This document shows, in pieces, positions 57,625-64,000 of a DNA stretch of 64,000 nt. The position numbers were made by a program, and so were the translations under genes. The DNA is from Chloracidobacterium sp. (GTDB taxonomy: Bacteria > Acidobacteriota > Blastocatellia > Pyrinomonadales > Pyrinomonadaceae): NCBI GenBank assembly GCA_016712045.1, contig JADJRV010000008.1, positions 1-64,000 on the forward strand. Direction: 5' to 3'. Positions within the stretch are counted from its first letter, which is position 1. Each line of letters starts with the position of its first letter. Under the pieces are notes generated by a model, which saw nothing but the letters and a program-made list of their open reading frames with translations, ran no database searches and had not been told where the DNA came from.

Positions 57625-58647
57625 ATGGCTATTAAAGTTGGCATAAACGGGTTTGGCCGCATCGGGCGCAGCGTTCTTAGGACGTGGCTTGGCGATGCAG
57701 ACATCGATCTCGTCGCCGTAAATGATCTGACCGATACAAAAACGCTTGCTCATCTACTCAAATATGATTCCGTAATGGGCAATCTCGAACACAGCATCAC
57801 CGCCGGAGACGGCGTGATAAATGTCGAGGGCGATTCGTTTCGCGTTTTTAGCGAACGCGACCCCGCACAGATCCCTTGGGACGAGGTCGGAGCTGATATC
57901 GTTATCGAATCGACTGGGCATTTTACAAACGCAGATGACGCCCGCAAGCATCTCGGCGGCAGCGTGAAAAAGGTCATCATCTCAGCACCCGCAAAGGGCG
58001 AAGATGTGACCATCGTACTTGGCGTTAATGAAAACATGTACAACGCTGACGAGCACCACATTATTTCGAACGCTTCGTGTACGACAAACTGTCTTGCACC
58101 GGTGGCAAAGGTCATTCACGAAACATTTGGCATTAAAAATGCACTGATGAACACCATCCACAGCTACACCAACGACCAGCAGTTGCTCGATCTGCCGCAC
58201 AAGGACCTCCGTCGTGCCCGTGCCGCCGCGTTGTCAATGATACCTACCTCGACCGGAGCGGCCAAAGCTGTCGCTCTCGTAATTCCTGATCTTAAAGGCA
58301 AATTTGACGGCATCTCAGTTCGCGTTCCGACGCCAAACGTATCGCTGGTCGATGTCGTAATGAACGTCGAAAAAGAAACTTCGACCGAAGAGGTCAACCG
58401 TGTCCTCAAAGACGCCGCAACCGGCCCGCTGAAAGGAATTCTAGCGTTTTCAGAAGAGCCGCTCGTCTCGATCGATTTCAAAGGCAATTCTAACTCCTCG
58501 ATCGTCGATGCAGACAACACAAAGGTCATCGGCGGAACATGCATCAAGATCCTGTCGTGGTACGACAACGAGTGGGGCTATTCGTGCCGTGTCCGTGATC
58601 TGGTCAAATTTGTCGCCGCAAAAGGAATGTGGAGTTTTGATCAATAG
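57625..58647 (+). CDS. gap: Glyceraldehyde-3-phosphate dehydrogenase, type I
   Basis: 340 aa, intact. NAD-binding INGFGRIGRSVLR, catalytic Cys152 in NASCTTNCLAPV, the partner His in TIHSYTND, and SWYDNEWGYSCRVRDLV at the C-terminus. It converts glyceraldehyde-3-phosphate to 1,3-bisphosphoglycerate. LTDTKTLAHLLKYDS after beta-2 suggests NAD+ preference, though this needs testing. It heads a glycolytic run (gap, pgk, tpiA), with a lipoprotein gene 15 nt downstream. Confidence 0.96.
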   Translation: MAIKVGINGFGRIGRSVLRTWLGDADIDLVAVNDLTDTKTLAHLLKYDSVMGNLEHSITAGDGVINVEGDSFRVFSERDPAQIPWDEVGADIVIESTGHFTNADDARKHLGGSVKKVIISAPAKGEDVTIVLGVNENMYNADEHHIISNASCTTNCLAPVAKVIHETFGIKNALMNTIHSYTNDQQLLDLPHKDLRRARAAALSMIPTSTGAAKAVALVIPDLKGKFDGISVRVPTPNVSLVDVVMNVEKETSTEEVNRVLKDAATGPLKGILAFSEEPLVSIDFKGNSNSSIVDADNTKVIGGTCIKILSWYDNEWGYSCRVRDLVKFVAAKGMWSFDQ

Positions 58648-58662
58648 ACGCTGGAGAAATCG

Positions 58663-59044
58663 ATGAAAAATGCGTTCGGCTTGACATTATCGCTCTTGTT
58701 GCTGGTTGTGGTTGGTTGCTCGTGCCCAAGCAAATTGGCTGAGTTGGGCAAAAGAAAGAGACGACCACTCCGCCGCCGCCAGCAACCCCGTATTCGCCAT
58801 CGTCAACGCCTGTCAGCAAAGGTGAATACGACGTCTCGATGGATAAATACCAGCAGATCAAGATCGGCACGTCCAGATCCGATGTCGAAAACATACTTGG
58901 CGGCAAGGAACCGAGATCAGCAGTTCGGCCGGCGGTGGCGTCCGATTTTCAGTCAATAAATGGGAAGGCGAACGATATAAGTCGATCATCCTCTCATTCA
59001 AAAATGATAAGGTGATGTCGAAATCGCAGGTCGGCCTCAAATAG
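58663..59044 (+). CDS. Small lipoprotein with SmpA/DUF3862-like domain (two frameshifts)
   Basis: Lipobox LVVVGCS follows the signal peptide MKNAFGLTLSLLLLVVVGC. The restored sequence (about 127 aa) then has a Thr/Pro-rich linker and MDKYQQIKIGTSRSDVENIL, GGKGTEISSSAGGG, VNKWEG and FKNDKVMSKSQVGL. This resembles SmpA/OmlA-type lipoproteins with a conserved helix-plus-sheet repeat. Two one-base losses (A near 58756, G near 58909) break the frame. It is squeezed between gap and pgk and would be anchored in the envelope. Its reason for being in a glycolytic operon is unknown. Confidence 0.7.
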
Positions 59045-59071
59045 TCTTTAGACAATTGAAAACACTAAGGA

Positions 59072-59097
59072 CCACCTGCGAAAGCGGGTGGGTTCTT
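59072..59097 (+). terminator. Intrinsic terminator between lipoprotein gene and pgk
   Basis: Stem CCACCTGC / GCGGGTGG with a GAAA tetraloop (59072-59091), followed by GTTCTTTTATTTT. It ends 11 nt before the pgk start, so pgk may be attenuated or have its own promoter. Confidence 0.7.
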
Positions 59098-59107
59098 TTA
59101 TTTTAAG

Positions 59108-60336
59108 ATGAACAAAAAAACCATAAAAGACATAGATATTGCGGGCAAAAGAGTCTTTATCCGCGTGGATTTTAACGTTCCGATCAAAGATGGTGTGATC
59201 GCTGACGATACCCGCATTCTTGGAGCTTTGCCGACTATCAAATACGCCGTCGAACAAGGTGCAAAGGTCATTCTCGCCTCGCATCTCGGCCGTCCGCTCA
59301 AGGACAAAAAGAAAGCCGAAGAAAAAGGATTGCCCTATAACGCAGCTAAGTACAGTCTTCGGCCGGTGTTCGAGTATTTAACTAAGCTAGACGCGTTAAA
59401 TGTTGCATTTGCAGACGATTGTATTGGTGATGATGTGGATGCAGCAGTTGCGAAGATGAACCTGGTGACATCCTCTTGCTCGAAAATCTTCGCTTGCACG
59501 CCGAAGAAGAGAAGAACGATCCTGATTTTGCCAAACAACTCGCGGCTAACGTCGATGTCTATGTCAACGACGCTTTCGGCACAGCTCATCGTGCTCACGC
59601 CTCGACCGAAGGCATCACGCATTATGTTGACGACTGCGTCGCCGGACTGCTAATGGAAAAGGAGCTGAATTTTCTCGGCAAAGCACTCCATAACCCCGAA
59701 CGCCCATTTGTCGCGATTCTCGGCGGGGCAAAGGTCTCGGATAAGATCCCGGTTATCGAGTCGCTTATCAAACGTAAGGTCGATAAGCTCCTGATCGGCG
59801 GTGCGATGGCTTATACATTTTTTAAGGCTCAGGGCTTTACGGTCGGGAAATCGCTGGTCGAGGACGATATGATGCCAAAGGCCCTTGAGATGGAGCAGAT
59901 GGCAAAAGATGCCGGTGTCGAGCTGATATTGCCGACCGACCATCAAGTCGTCGATTCTTACGACCCACTCAATTCCCGCAAGACAATCCCGATCTCATTC
60001 ACAAACACCGGCCTAGTCGGACTAGATATCGGCGTTGAGACTGCCGTCATCTTCAAAAACGCTCTTGAAGGCGCCAAAACCATCGTCTGGAACGGTCCGA
60101 TGGGCATGTTCGAAGAAAAGCCTTTTGACGAGGGAACCGTTGCGATCGCAAAAGCCGTTGCGGCGGCGACCGAAAAAGGAGCGACATCTATCGTCGGCGG
60201 CGGCGATTCGGTCTCGGCGGTGAACCAGGCAGGGCTTAACGACAAGATCAGCCACATCTCGACCGGCGGCGGAGCAACGCTTGAATTTTTAGCCGGCGAT
60301 ACGCTGCCCGGCGTCGCAGCTTTGGACGACAGATAG
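59108..60336 (+). CDS. pgk: Phosphoglycerate kinase (one frameshift)
   Basis: About 408 aa when restored. VDFNVPIKDGVIADDTRI, ASHLGRP, VENLRLHAEEEKNDP-like segment (LENLRLHAEEEKND), VAILGGAKVSDKIPVIESLI, IVWNGPMGMFEEKPFDEGT and VGGGDSVSAV/HISTGGGATLEFL are all present. A missing C near 59463 breaks the frame at MNPGDILLL. It makes ATP from 1,3-bisphosphoglycerate. An essential glycolytic enzyme, so the break is an error. Confidence 0.95.
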
Positions 60337-60421
60337 TTACCGATCAACTACTTACATCACACCAAGTGCGCGGCCGCTCGAACGCTCTCCCAGCGCGTGT
60401 TAAAATGGTGATAAGACGACA

Positions 60422-61285
60422 ATGAAGACCATATTTCAAGAGGCTCGCAATGCCATTCTTATCATTATTGGTATATTTTCGGCTGCTTTTGGGTTGAAGG
60501 GTTTTCTGCTTTCGAGCCGCTTTATTGACGGCGGGGTGACTGGCGTTTCCATGCTGGTTTCGGACATTTCCGGCTGGCCATTATCTATATTGCTGCTGGT
60601 TATTAATTTGCCGTTCATCGCCATCGGCTATCGGCAGATCGGCCGCAAGTTTGCTATAAAGAGTACGCTCGGCATTGTTGGTCTTTCACTTTGTTTGCTT
60701 TTAGTGAAATTTCCTGACGTGACGCCCGACAAGTTACTTACCGCGGTGTTTGGGGGCTTGTTTATCGGTGCGGGTATCGGACTTGCGATGCGTGGCGGAT
60801 CGGTGCTTGATGGAACCGAAATCGCTGCATTATTGGTCAGTCGCAACAGTCACCTATTGAGGGTCGGCGACGTAATATTGCTGCTCAATATCGTCATCTT
60901 TCTGACAGCGGCCTTCTTTCTCGGCGTCGAATCGGCGATGTATTCGATCTTGACGTATGTGGCAGCGACAAAGGCGATCGATTTTCTGCTCCATGGGTTC
61001 GAAGAATATACGGCGATCAATATCATTTCCGAAAAAGGTGAAGAGATACGCGAAGTGATCGTTGGGCAACTCCATCGCGGCGTTACTGTGTATAAAGGTA
61101 GCGGCGGCATGGGAACACACGGAGAAACAGCAGAAGACCGCTCTATACTTTATTGTGTTGTTACGCGGCTTGAGATCGGGGCGGTCAAATCAGTGGTTGC
61201 CGAGATCGATCCGCAGGCATTCGTTACAACGCATACTTTGACCGACGTAGAAGGCGGTTTGATAAAGCGACCTCTACTGCATTAG
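60422..61285 (+). CDS. YitT-family membrane protein (DUF161 plus DUF2179)
   Basis: 287 aa. Five hydrophobic helices in the first 190 residues include GVTGVSMLVSDISGWPLSIL, INLPFIAIGYRQIG and AMRGGSVLDGTEIAALLVSR, which are YitT family marks. A soluble C-terminal DUF2179 domain (about 205-287: EKGEEIREVIVGQLHRGVTV, GSGGMGTHGETAEDRSILYC, VVAEIDPQAFVTTHTLTDVE) follows. Function is not established in any member. 85 nt separate it from pgk. The TGTCGTA element starts at its stop codon. Confidence 0.88.
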   Translation: MKTIFQEARNAILIIIGIFSAAFGLKGFLLSSRFIDGGVTGVSMLVSDISGWPLSILLLVINLPFIAIGYRQIGRKFAIKSTLGIVGLSLCLLLVKFPDVTPDKLLTAVFGGLFIGAGIGLAMRGGSVLDGTEIAALLVSRNSHLLRVGDVILLLNIVIFLTAAFFLGVESAMYSILTYVAATKAIDFLLHGFEEYTAINIISEKGEEIREVIVGQLHRGVTVYKGSGGMGTHGETAEDRSILYCVVTRLEIGAVKSVVAEIDPQAFVTTHTLTDVEGGLIKRPLLH

Positions 61286-61311
61286 TGTCGTAGATCACAT
61301 TAATTACTACC
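61286..61311. promoter_or_regulatory. TGTCGTA-N12-TACTACC element upstream of the small-secreted-protein cluster
   Basis: TGTCGTA (61286-61292), 12-nt spacer and TACTACC (61305-61311) match the MacA-operon element in half-site and spacing, and ATTACTAC is shared with it. It lies 70-95 bp upstream of the first small secreted protein. Confidence 0.35.
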
Positions 61312-61380
61312 TGAGCGTGCTATCTTTCAGTCGTTGTGTGACATCATAAGGACGATCGTCCAAATAGGAAGAGAACCGTT

Positions 61381-61773
61381 ATGAACAATAAAACCGTGTC
61401 TTTTTTGCTGATCTTTTCAATCCAGCTCCTAACAGTTTCAGGTGTCCCTACTCGAGGCCAGGCGAGCCAAACAAAGCAATTAAGAAGGATCGAGAAAGTA
61501 AAAAGTCAAGTCACAAAGGCCAGTCAAAATAATGACACTATCAAGGTCAAACTGAACAGCGGGACAACGTACCAGGGAACTGTCAATCAGGTAACCAACG
61601 TGAATTTCGTTATTGTCGACGCGTCAGGGACATCGCACTCTGTCAACTACGAGGAAGTAAACTCGGTCGGCGGCAAGGGGTATTCGTCCGGATGGAAGAT
61701 AGCGATAGGAGCTGCGATCGGTGCAGGTGCCGTGCTTGCAGTTCTCGCTGCGATCGCTGCGTCGGATAACTGA
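61381..61773 (+). CDS. Small exported protein A of a tandem family (Sm-like pattern, C-terminal helix)
   Basis: 130 aa. A signal peptide (MNNKTVSFLLIFSIQLLTVS) precedes ASQTKQLRRIEKVKSQVTKA and a beta-rich segment IKVKLNSGTTYQGTVNQVTN, VNFVIVDASGTSHSVNYEEV. A terminal helix follows (KIAIGAAIGAGAVLAVLAAI). The pattern of hydrophobic-x-hydrophobic, Gly, Tyr-x-Gly and Asp-x-x-Gly recalls SH3-like/Sm barrels; this is by eye only. First of three tandem paralogues (B at 61805, C at 62234). Confidence 0.7.
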   Translation: MNNKTVSFLLIFSIQLLTVSGVPTRGQASQTKQLRRIEKVKSQVTKASQNNDTIKVKLNSGTTYQGTVNQVTNVNFVIVDASGTSHSVNYEEVNSVGGKGYSSGWKIAIGAAIGAGAVLAVLAAIAASDN

Positions 61774-61804
61774 TCTGGAGGTTACGTAAGATCAGAGGAA
61801 TAAT

Positions 61805-62204
61805 ATGATTAACAAGATAGTAACTCTCTTGCTTGTTTTTGCCGTTACCGGCGGAGCTTTACATACAACGGCTTTTGCTCAAGCCTCGCAAACCAAACAG
61901 GAAAAAAAGGCGGCCGAAGTCAAGACCAAGATCAACAAGCTCGGCACCGGCGAAAAGGTGTTCGTAAAGGTCAAGCTCTACAACGATAACAGCTATGAGG
62001 GTTACCTCACTCAGGCTAATGATAATGATTTTGTCGTTGTCGATAAGGCGGGAGCCTCACACACGATAAATTATGCTGATGTTAAGTCGATCGGTGGCAA
62101 GAACATGTCGAACGGCAAAGATCGCGATCGGTCTCGGCATCGGCGCTGGCGTTACCCTCTTGGTGTTGTTGCTTGTCTTCCAACATATTACTCAGAACAA
62201 TTGA
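61805..62204 (+). CDS. Small exported protein B of the tandem family (one frameshift)
   Basis: A signal peptide (TLLLVFAVTGGALHTTAFA) is followed by ASQTKQEKKAAEVKTKINKL, FVKVKLYNDNSYEGYLTQAN, DFVVVDKAGASHTINYADVK and SIGGKN. After removal of one extra A near 62118, the end reads GKIAIGLGIGAGVTLLVLLL to the TGA at 62202. As sequenced, the frame runs on into gene C and makes a false 276-aa fusion. 31 nt after gene A. Same fold pattern as A and C. Confidence 0.75.
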
Positions 62205-62233
62205 CGCTACACGCAGATCTTAAAATAACAAAT

Positions 62234-62635
62234 ATGACCAATAAAACTATTTCAGCCCTCATCATTTGTGGGTTGCTATGCCTTACGTGGGTCTCGCCAT
62301 TGAATGCACAGATCGATCAAACTAAACAAGAAAAAAAGACCTCAGAAATAAAAGCAAAGATCAAAAAGCTCGGTACCGGCGAACAAGTAAATGTAAAAGT
62401 AAAGCTCTATAGCGGTTCGAGTTATCAAGGATACGTAAGCCAGTCAAATGAAGGTGATTTTGCCGTCGTCGATCGCTCAGGCAAAGCGGAAACGATCAAG
62501 TATTCTGACGTCGATACGATCACTGGGAAAAACTTTTTGAGTGGGCACAAACTCGCCATTGGCGTTACTATTGGAGTTATCGGTACAGCTGCGATAATAT
62601 TTGCTATCTTTAAGGCGACCGGTAAACGACTTTAA
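62234..62635 (+). CDS. Small exported protein C of the tandem family
   Basis: 133 aa from the ATG at 62234. A signal peptide (ISALIICGLLCLTWVSPLNA) precedes QTKQEKKTSEIKAKIKKLGT, NVKVKLYSGSSYQGYVSQSN, DFAVVDRSGKAETIKYSDVD and the terminal helix AIGVTIGVIGTAAIIFAIFK. It is closest to B: the EKK..E.K.KI.KLGTGE block is almost identical. It ends 4 nt before tpiA. Its function is unknown. The C-terminal helix suggests a membrane anchor with the domain outside the cytoplasm. Confidence 0.78.
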   Translation: MTNKTISALIICGLLCLTWVSPLNAQIDQTKQEKKTSEIKAKIKKLGTGEQVNVKVKLYSGSSYQGYVSQSNEGDFAVVDRSGKAETIKYSDVDTITGKNFLSGHKLAIGVTIGVIGTAAIIFAIFKATGKRL

Positions 62636-62639
62636 CTCT

Positions 62640-63398
62640 ATGAGAAGACCCGTAATCGCAGGTAATTGGAAGATGTATAAACTGCTCTCTGATGCAGTTA
62701 ATACGGCACTCGATCTAAAACCGCTCGTCGCCAACGCAAATCATTGTGATGTTGTCATCGCACCAGTATTTACAGCGTTAAAGACGGTAGCTGACCGCCT
62801 CGAAGGCTCAAATATTCACGTTGGCGGACAAAACTGTGCGATCCAAAATGATTTTGGTGCCCACACGGGTGAGATCGCACCGACGATGCTCAAGGATGTC
62901 GGTTGTTCGCACGTAATTATCGGCCACTCTGAGCGGCGGCAGTTTTATGGTGAAACAGACACTTCCGTCAACCAAAAGACAAAAGCGTCGCTTGCAGCAG
63001 GGCTCAAACCGATCGTCTGCGTCGGCGAATCGCTTACCGAAAGGGAAGGCGGACACGCCGAAACGGTGGTCAAAGGCCAGCTAGTCGCGGGGCTTGGACG
63101 GTTTGACAGTTGCCGACATGGAACGTATCATAATCGCTTACGAGCCTGTCTGGGCGATCGGCACGGGTAAAACCGCGACGCCTGAACAGGCTCAAGAAAT
63201 GCACGCACACATCCGCCGGACGGTTGCAGAAATGCATGGAAATGAGATCGCTGACAACACGCGAATACTCTATGGCGGATCGGTCAAACCGGATAATATC
63301 GCGACGCTGATGTCGCAGACGGACGTTGACGGTGCATTGGTCGGCGGAGCAGCCCTCGAAGCGGCAAGCTTTGCTCAGATCGTGAATTACGATAGAAA

Positions 63399-63402
<4 letters not shown>
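62640..63402 (+). CDS. tpiA: Triosephosphate isomerase (one frameshift)
   Basis: The ATG at 62640 gives MRRPVIAGNWKMYK with the catalytic Lys; the electrophile His is in IIGHSERRQFYGE and the catalytic Glu in AYEPVWAIGTGKTATPEQAQ. GGSVKPDN and VGGAALEAASF form the phosphate-binding end. An extra G near 63095 (cttggacgg for cttgacgg) breaks the frame at GLDGLTVADM. About 253 aa restored. It interconverts dihydroxyacetone phosphate and glyceraldehyde-3-phosphate. The stop codon lies in a heptamer array. Confidence 0.96.
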
Positions 63403-63477
<75 letters not shown>

Positions 63478-63481
63478 TAAG

Positions 63482-63973
63482 ATGGTTTATATTTTATACG
63501 GAATCTTTTTTCTCTCGTGCCTCGTGCTTATCGCTGCGGTTTTGCTGCAGCCCGGTAAGACGGACGCTGGAGCTTTGTTTACAAGCAACGTGTCGAGCTC
63601 GGCTTTTGCTCCGCGGGGAACTGCGACGGTATTGTCCAAGGTAACGATCACGGCAGCAACAACATTTATGCTGTCCGCTCTGCTGCTTGCGATGCCGGCT
63701 CTGACGGGTAATGTTTCGGTGCTGAGCAGCAATCCCGACGCTCCCGCGGCTAACACCGAGAGCATCTCGACCCCGGCTGATGTGAACGCCAATGTGGCAG
63801 TTCCGGCGACGGACGCTAACGCTAATACCGTCGTGCCCGCTCCGGCAAATGCTGCACCGGCAAATGCGGCAGCCTCGGATACAGACAAACCGGCAGCTAA
63901 TACCCGGCCCAATAACCCCGGCAAAAGCACCAGCGAAGAAATAGTCTTTGAAAACCTTGCTCAGGTGGCGTAA
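63482..63973 (+). CDS. secG: Preprotein translocase subunit SecG with long Ala/Asn-rich tail
   Basis: 163 aa from the ATG at 63482. SecG's two helices and motif are clear: ILYGIFFLSCLVLIAAVLLQ, PGKTDAGALFT (usually Q.gkg.gLg), SSAFAPRGTATVLSKVT, FMLSALLLAMPAL. The C-terminal 85 residues are Ala/Asn/Pro/Thr-rich and longer than usual. The stop codon lies inside the tRNA-Leu gene (TAA of its D-loop), so the last five codons overlap the tRNA. The tpiA-secG-tRNA-Leu order resembles that of other bacteria. Confidence 0.9.
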   Translation: MVYILYGIFFLSCLVLIAAVLLQPGKTDAGALFTSNVSSSAFAPRGTATVLSKVTITAATTFMLSALLLAMPALTGNVSVLSSNPDAPAANTESISTPADVNANVAVPATDANANTVVPAPANAAPANAAASDTDKPAANTRPNNPGKSTSEEIVFENLAQVA

Positions 63974-64000
63974 TTGGTAGCCGCGCACGTTTGAGGGGCG
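63959..64000 (+). tRNA. tRNA-Leu, 5' part (truncated by the window edge), probable anticodon GAG
   Basis: GCTCAGGTGGCGTAATTGGT begins like bacterial tRNA-Leu. The D-stem GCG/CGC, the long D-loop with TTGG and anticodon loop TTGAGGG are visible. Only the first 42 bases are present, so folding and the variable arm cannot be checked. secG followed by a tRNA-Leu(GAG) gene is also the arrangement in E. coli (leuU). Confidence 0.8.

Noticed and set aside
61805..62635. A single 276-aa protein covering small genes B and C
   Set aside because: The middle is out-of-frame text (DRDRSRHRRWRYPLGVV). Removing one A restores the conserved end of B with its own stop, and C has its own signal peptide and ATG.

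Overview
The window looks like chromosome from a Gram-negative, Acidobacteriota-like bacterium, most plausibly class Blastocatellia. This is an inference from gene content; no 16S rRNA gene is present. The Gram-negative signs are Lpt transport genes, TolC, a TonB-like protein and a WaaE-like glycosyltransferase. The phylum hint comes from many secreted metallo- and serine peptidases, VWFA-type and EF-hand secreted proteins, and FHA/zinc-ribbon/Ser-Thr kinase signalling. Nearly all of it is chromosomal housekeeping or accessory-secretory DNA. The only clear mobile element is a RAYT/IS200-like gene with palindromic flanks. No prophage, integron or CRISPR array was seen.

Sequence quality matters for reading this annotation. 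About twenty genes, including essential ones (ftsY, pgk, tpiA, rapZ, ribD), are broken by single-base indels. Where the junction could be reconstructed, the indel usually lies in a short homopolymer. One gene carries a 30-G run. I treat most frameshifts as sequencing or assembly errors and annotate the restored gene span.

Layout. 1-9.4 kb: secreted peptidases (M1, S9, M28, S41), an oligopeptide ABC ATPase pair (OppD/OppF) and a Yip1-family membrane protein. 9.4-15 kb: a leftward MacA/MacB-type efflux operon (adaptor, ATPase, unknown membrane protein, two permeases). 15.2-23.3 kb: a rightward six-gene phospho-signalling run (zinc-ribbon/FHA protein; Ser/Thr kinase with FHA; RDD protein; FHA-GAF-PP2C phosphatase; HAMP/HD-GYP protein; GYF/zinc-finger membrane protein). 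23.5-27 kb: ftsY, a TIMP-like protein, ribD and rsmA. 27-31.8 kb: a leftward unit with anti-sigma-like protein, EF-hand protein, ECF sigma factor and di-haem peroxidase. 31.9-36 kb: RNase J, a PLP decarboxylase, a REP cluster and an SDR. 36-40.5 kb: accessory region with a glycine-rich secreted protein, a duplicated SDR 3' remnant, a truncated gene, the RAYT element and a TonB-C protein. 40.6-50.5 kb: uppP, recJ, then lptC/A-like, lptB, rpoN, hpf, rapZ, EIIA(Man) and HPr, a version of the rpoN/nitrogen-PTS locus. 50.5-57.4 kb: arginase, ddl, a VWFA protein, two unknown secreted proteins, a glycosyltransferase and a TolC-family protein. 57.6-64 kb: gap, a lipoprotein, pgk, a YitT protein, three tandem small secreted paralogues, tpiA, secG and the start of a tRNA-Leu gene.

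The best candidates for something new are: the FHA/kinase/phosphatase/HD-GYP cluster; a shared operator-like element (TGTCGTA / TACGACA) upstream of the MacA operon, tolC and the small-secreted-protein cluster; the three tandem exported proteins with an Sm-like pattern; heptamer short tandem repeats at seven loci, including inside ddl and at two start regions; and a 91.7%-identical 84-bp duplicated SDR gene end flanking a 1.7-kb accessory segment.
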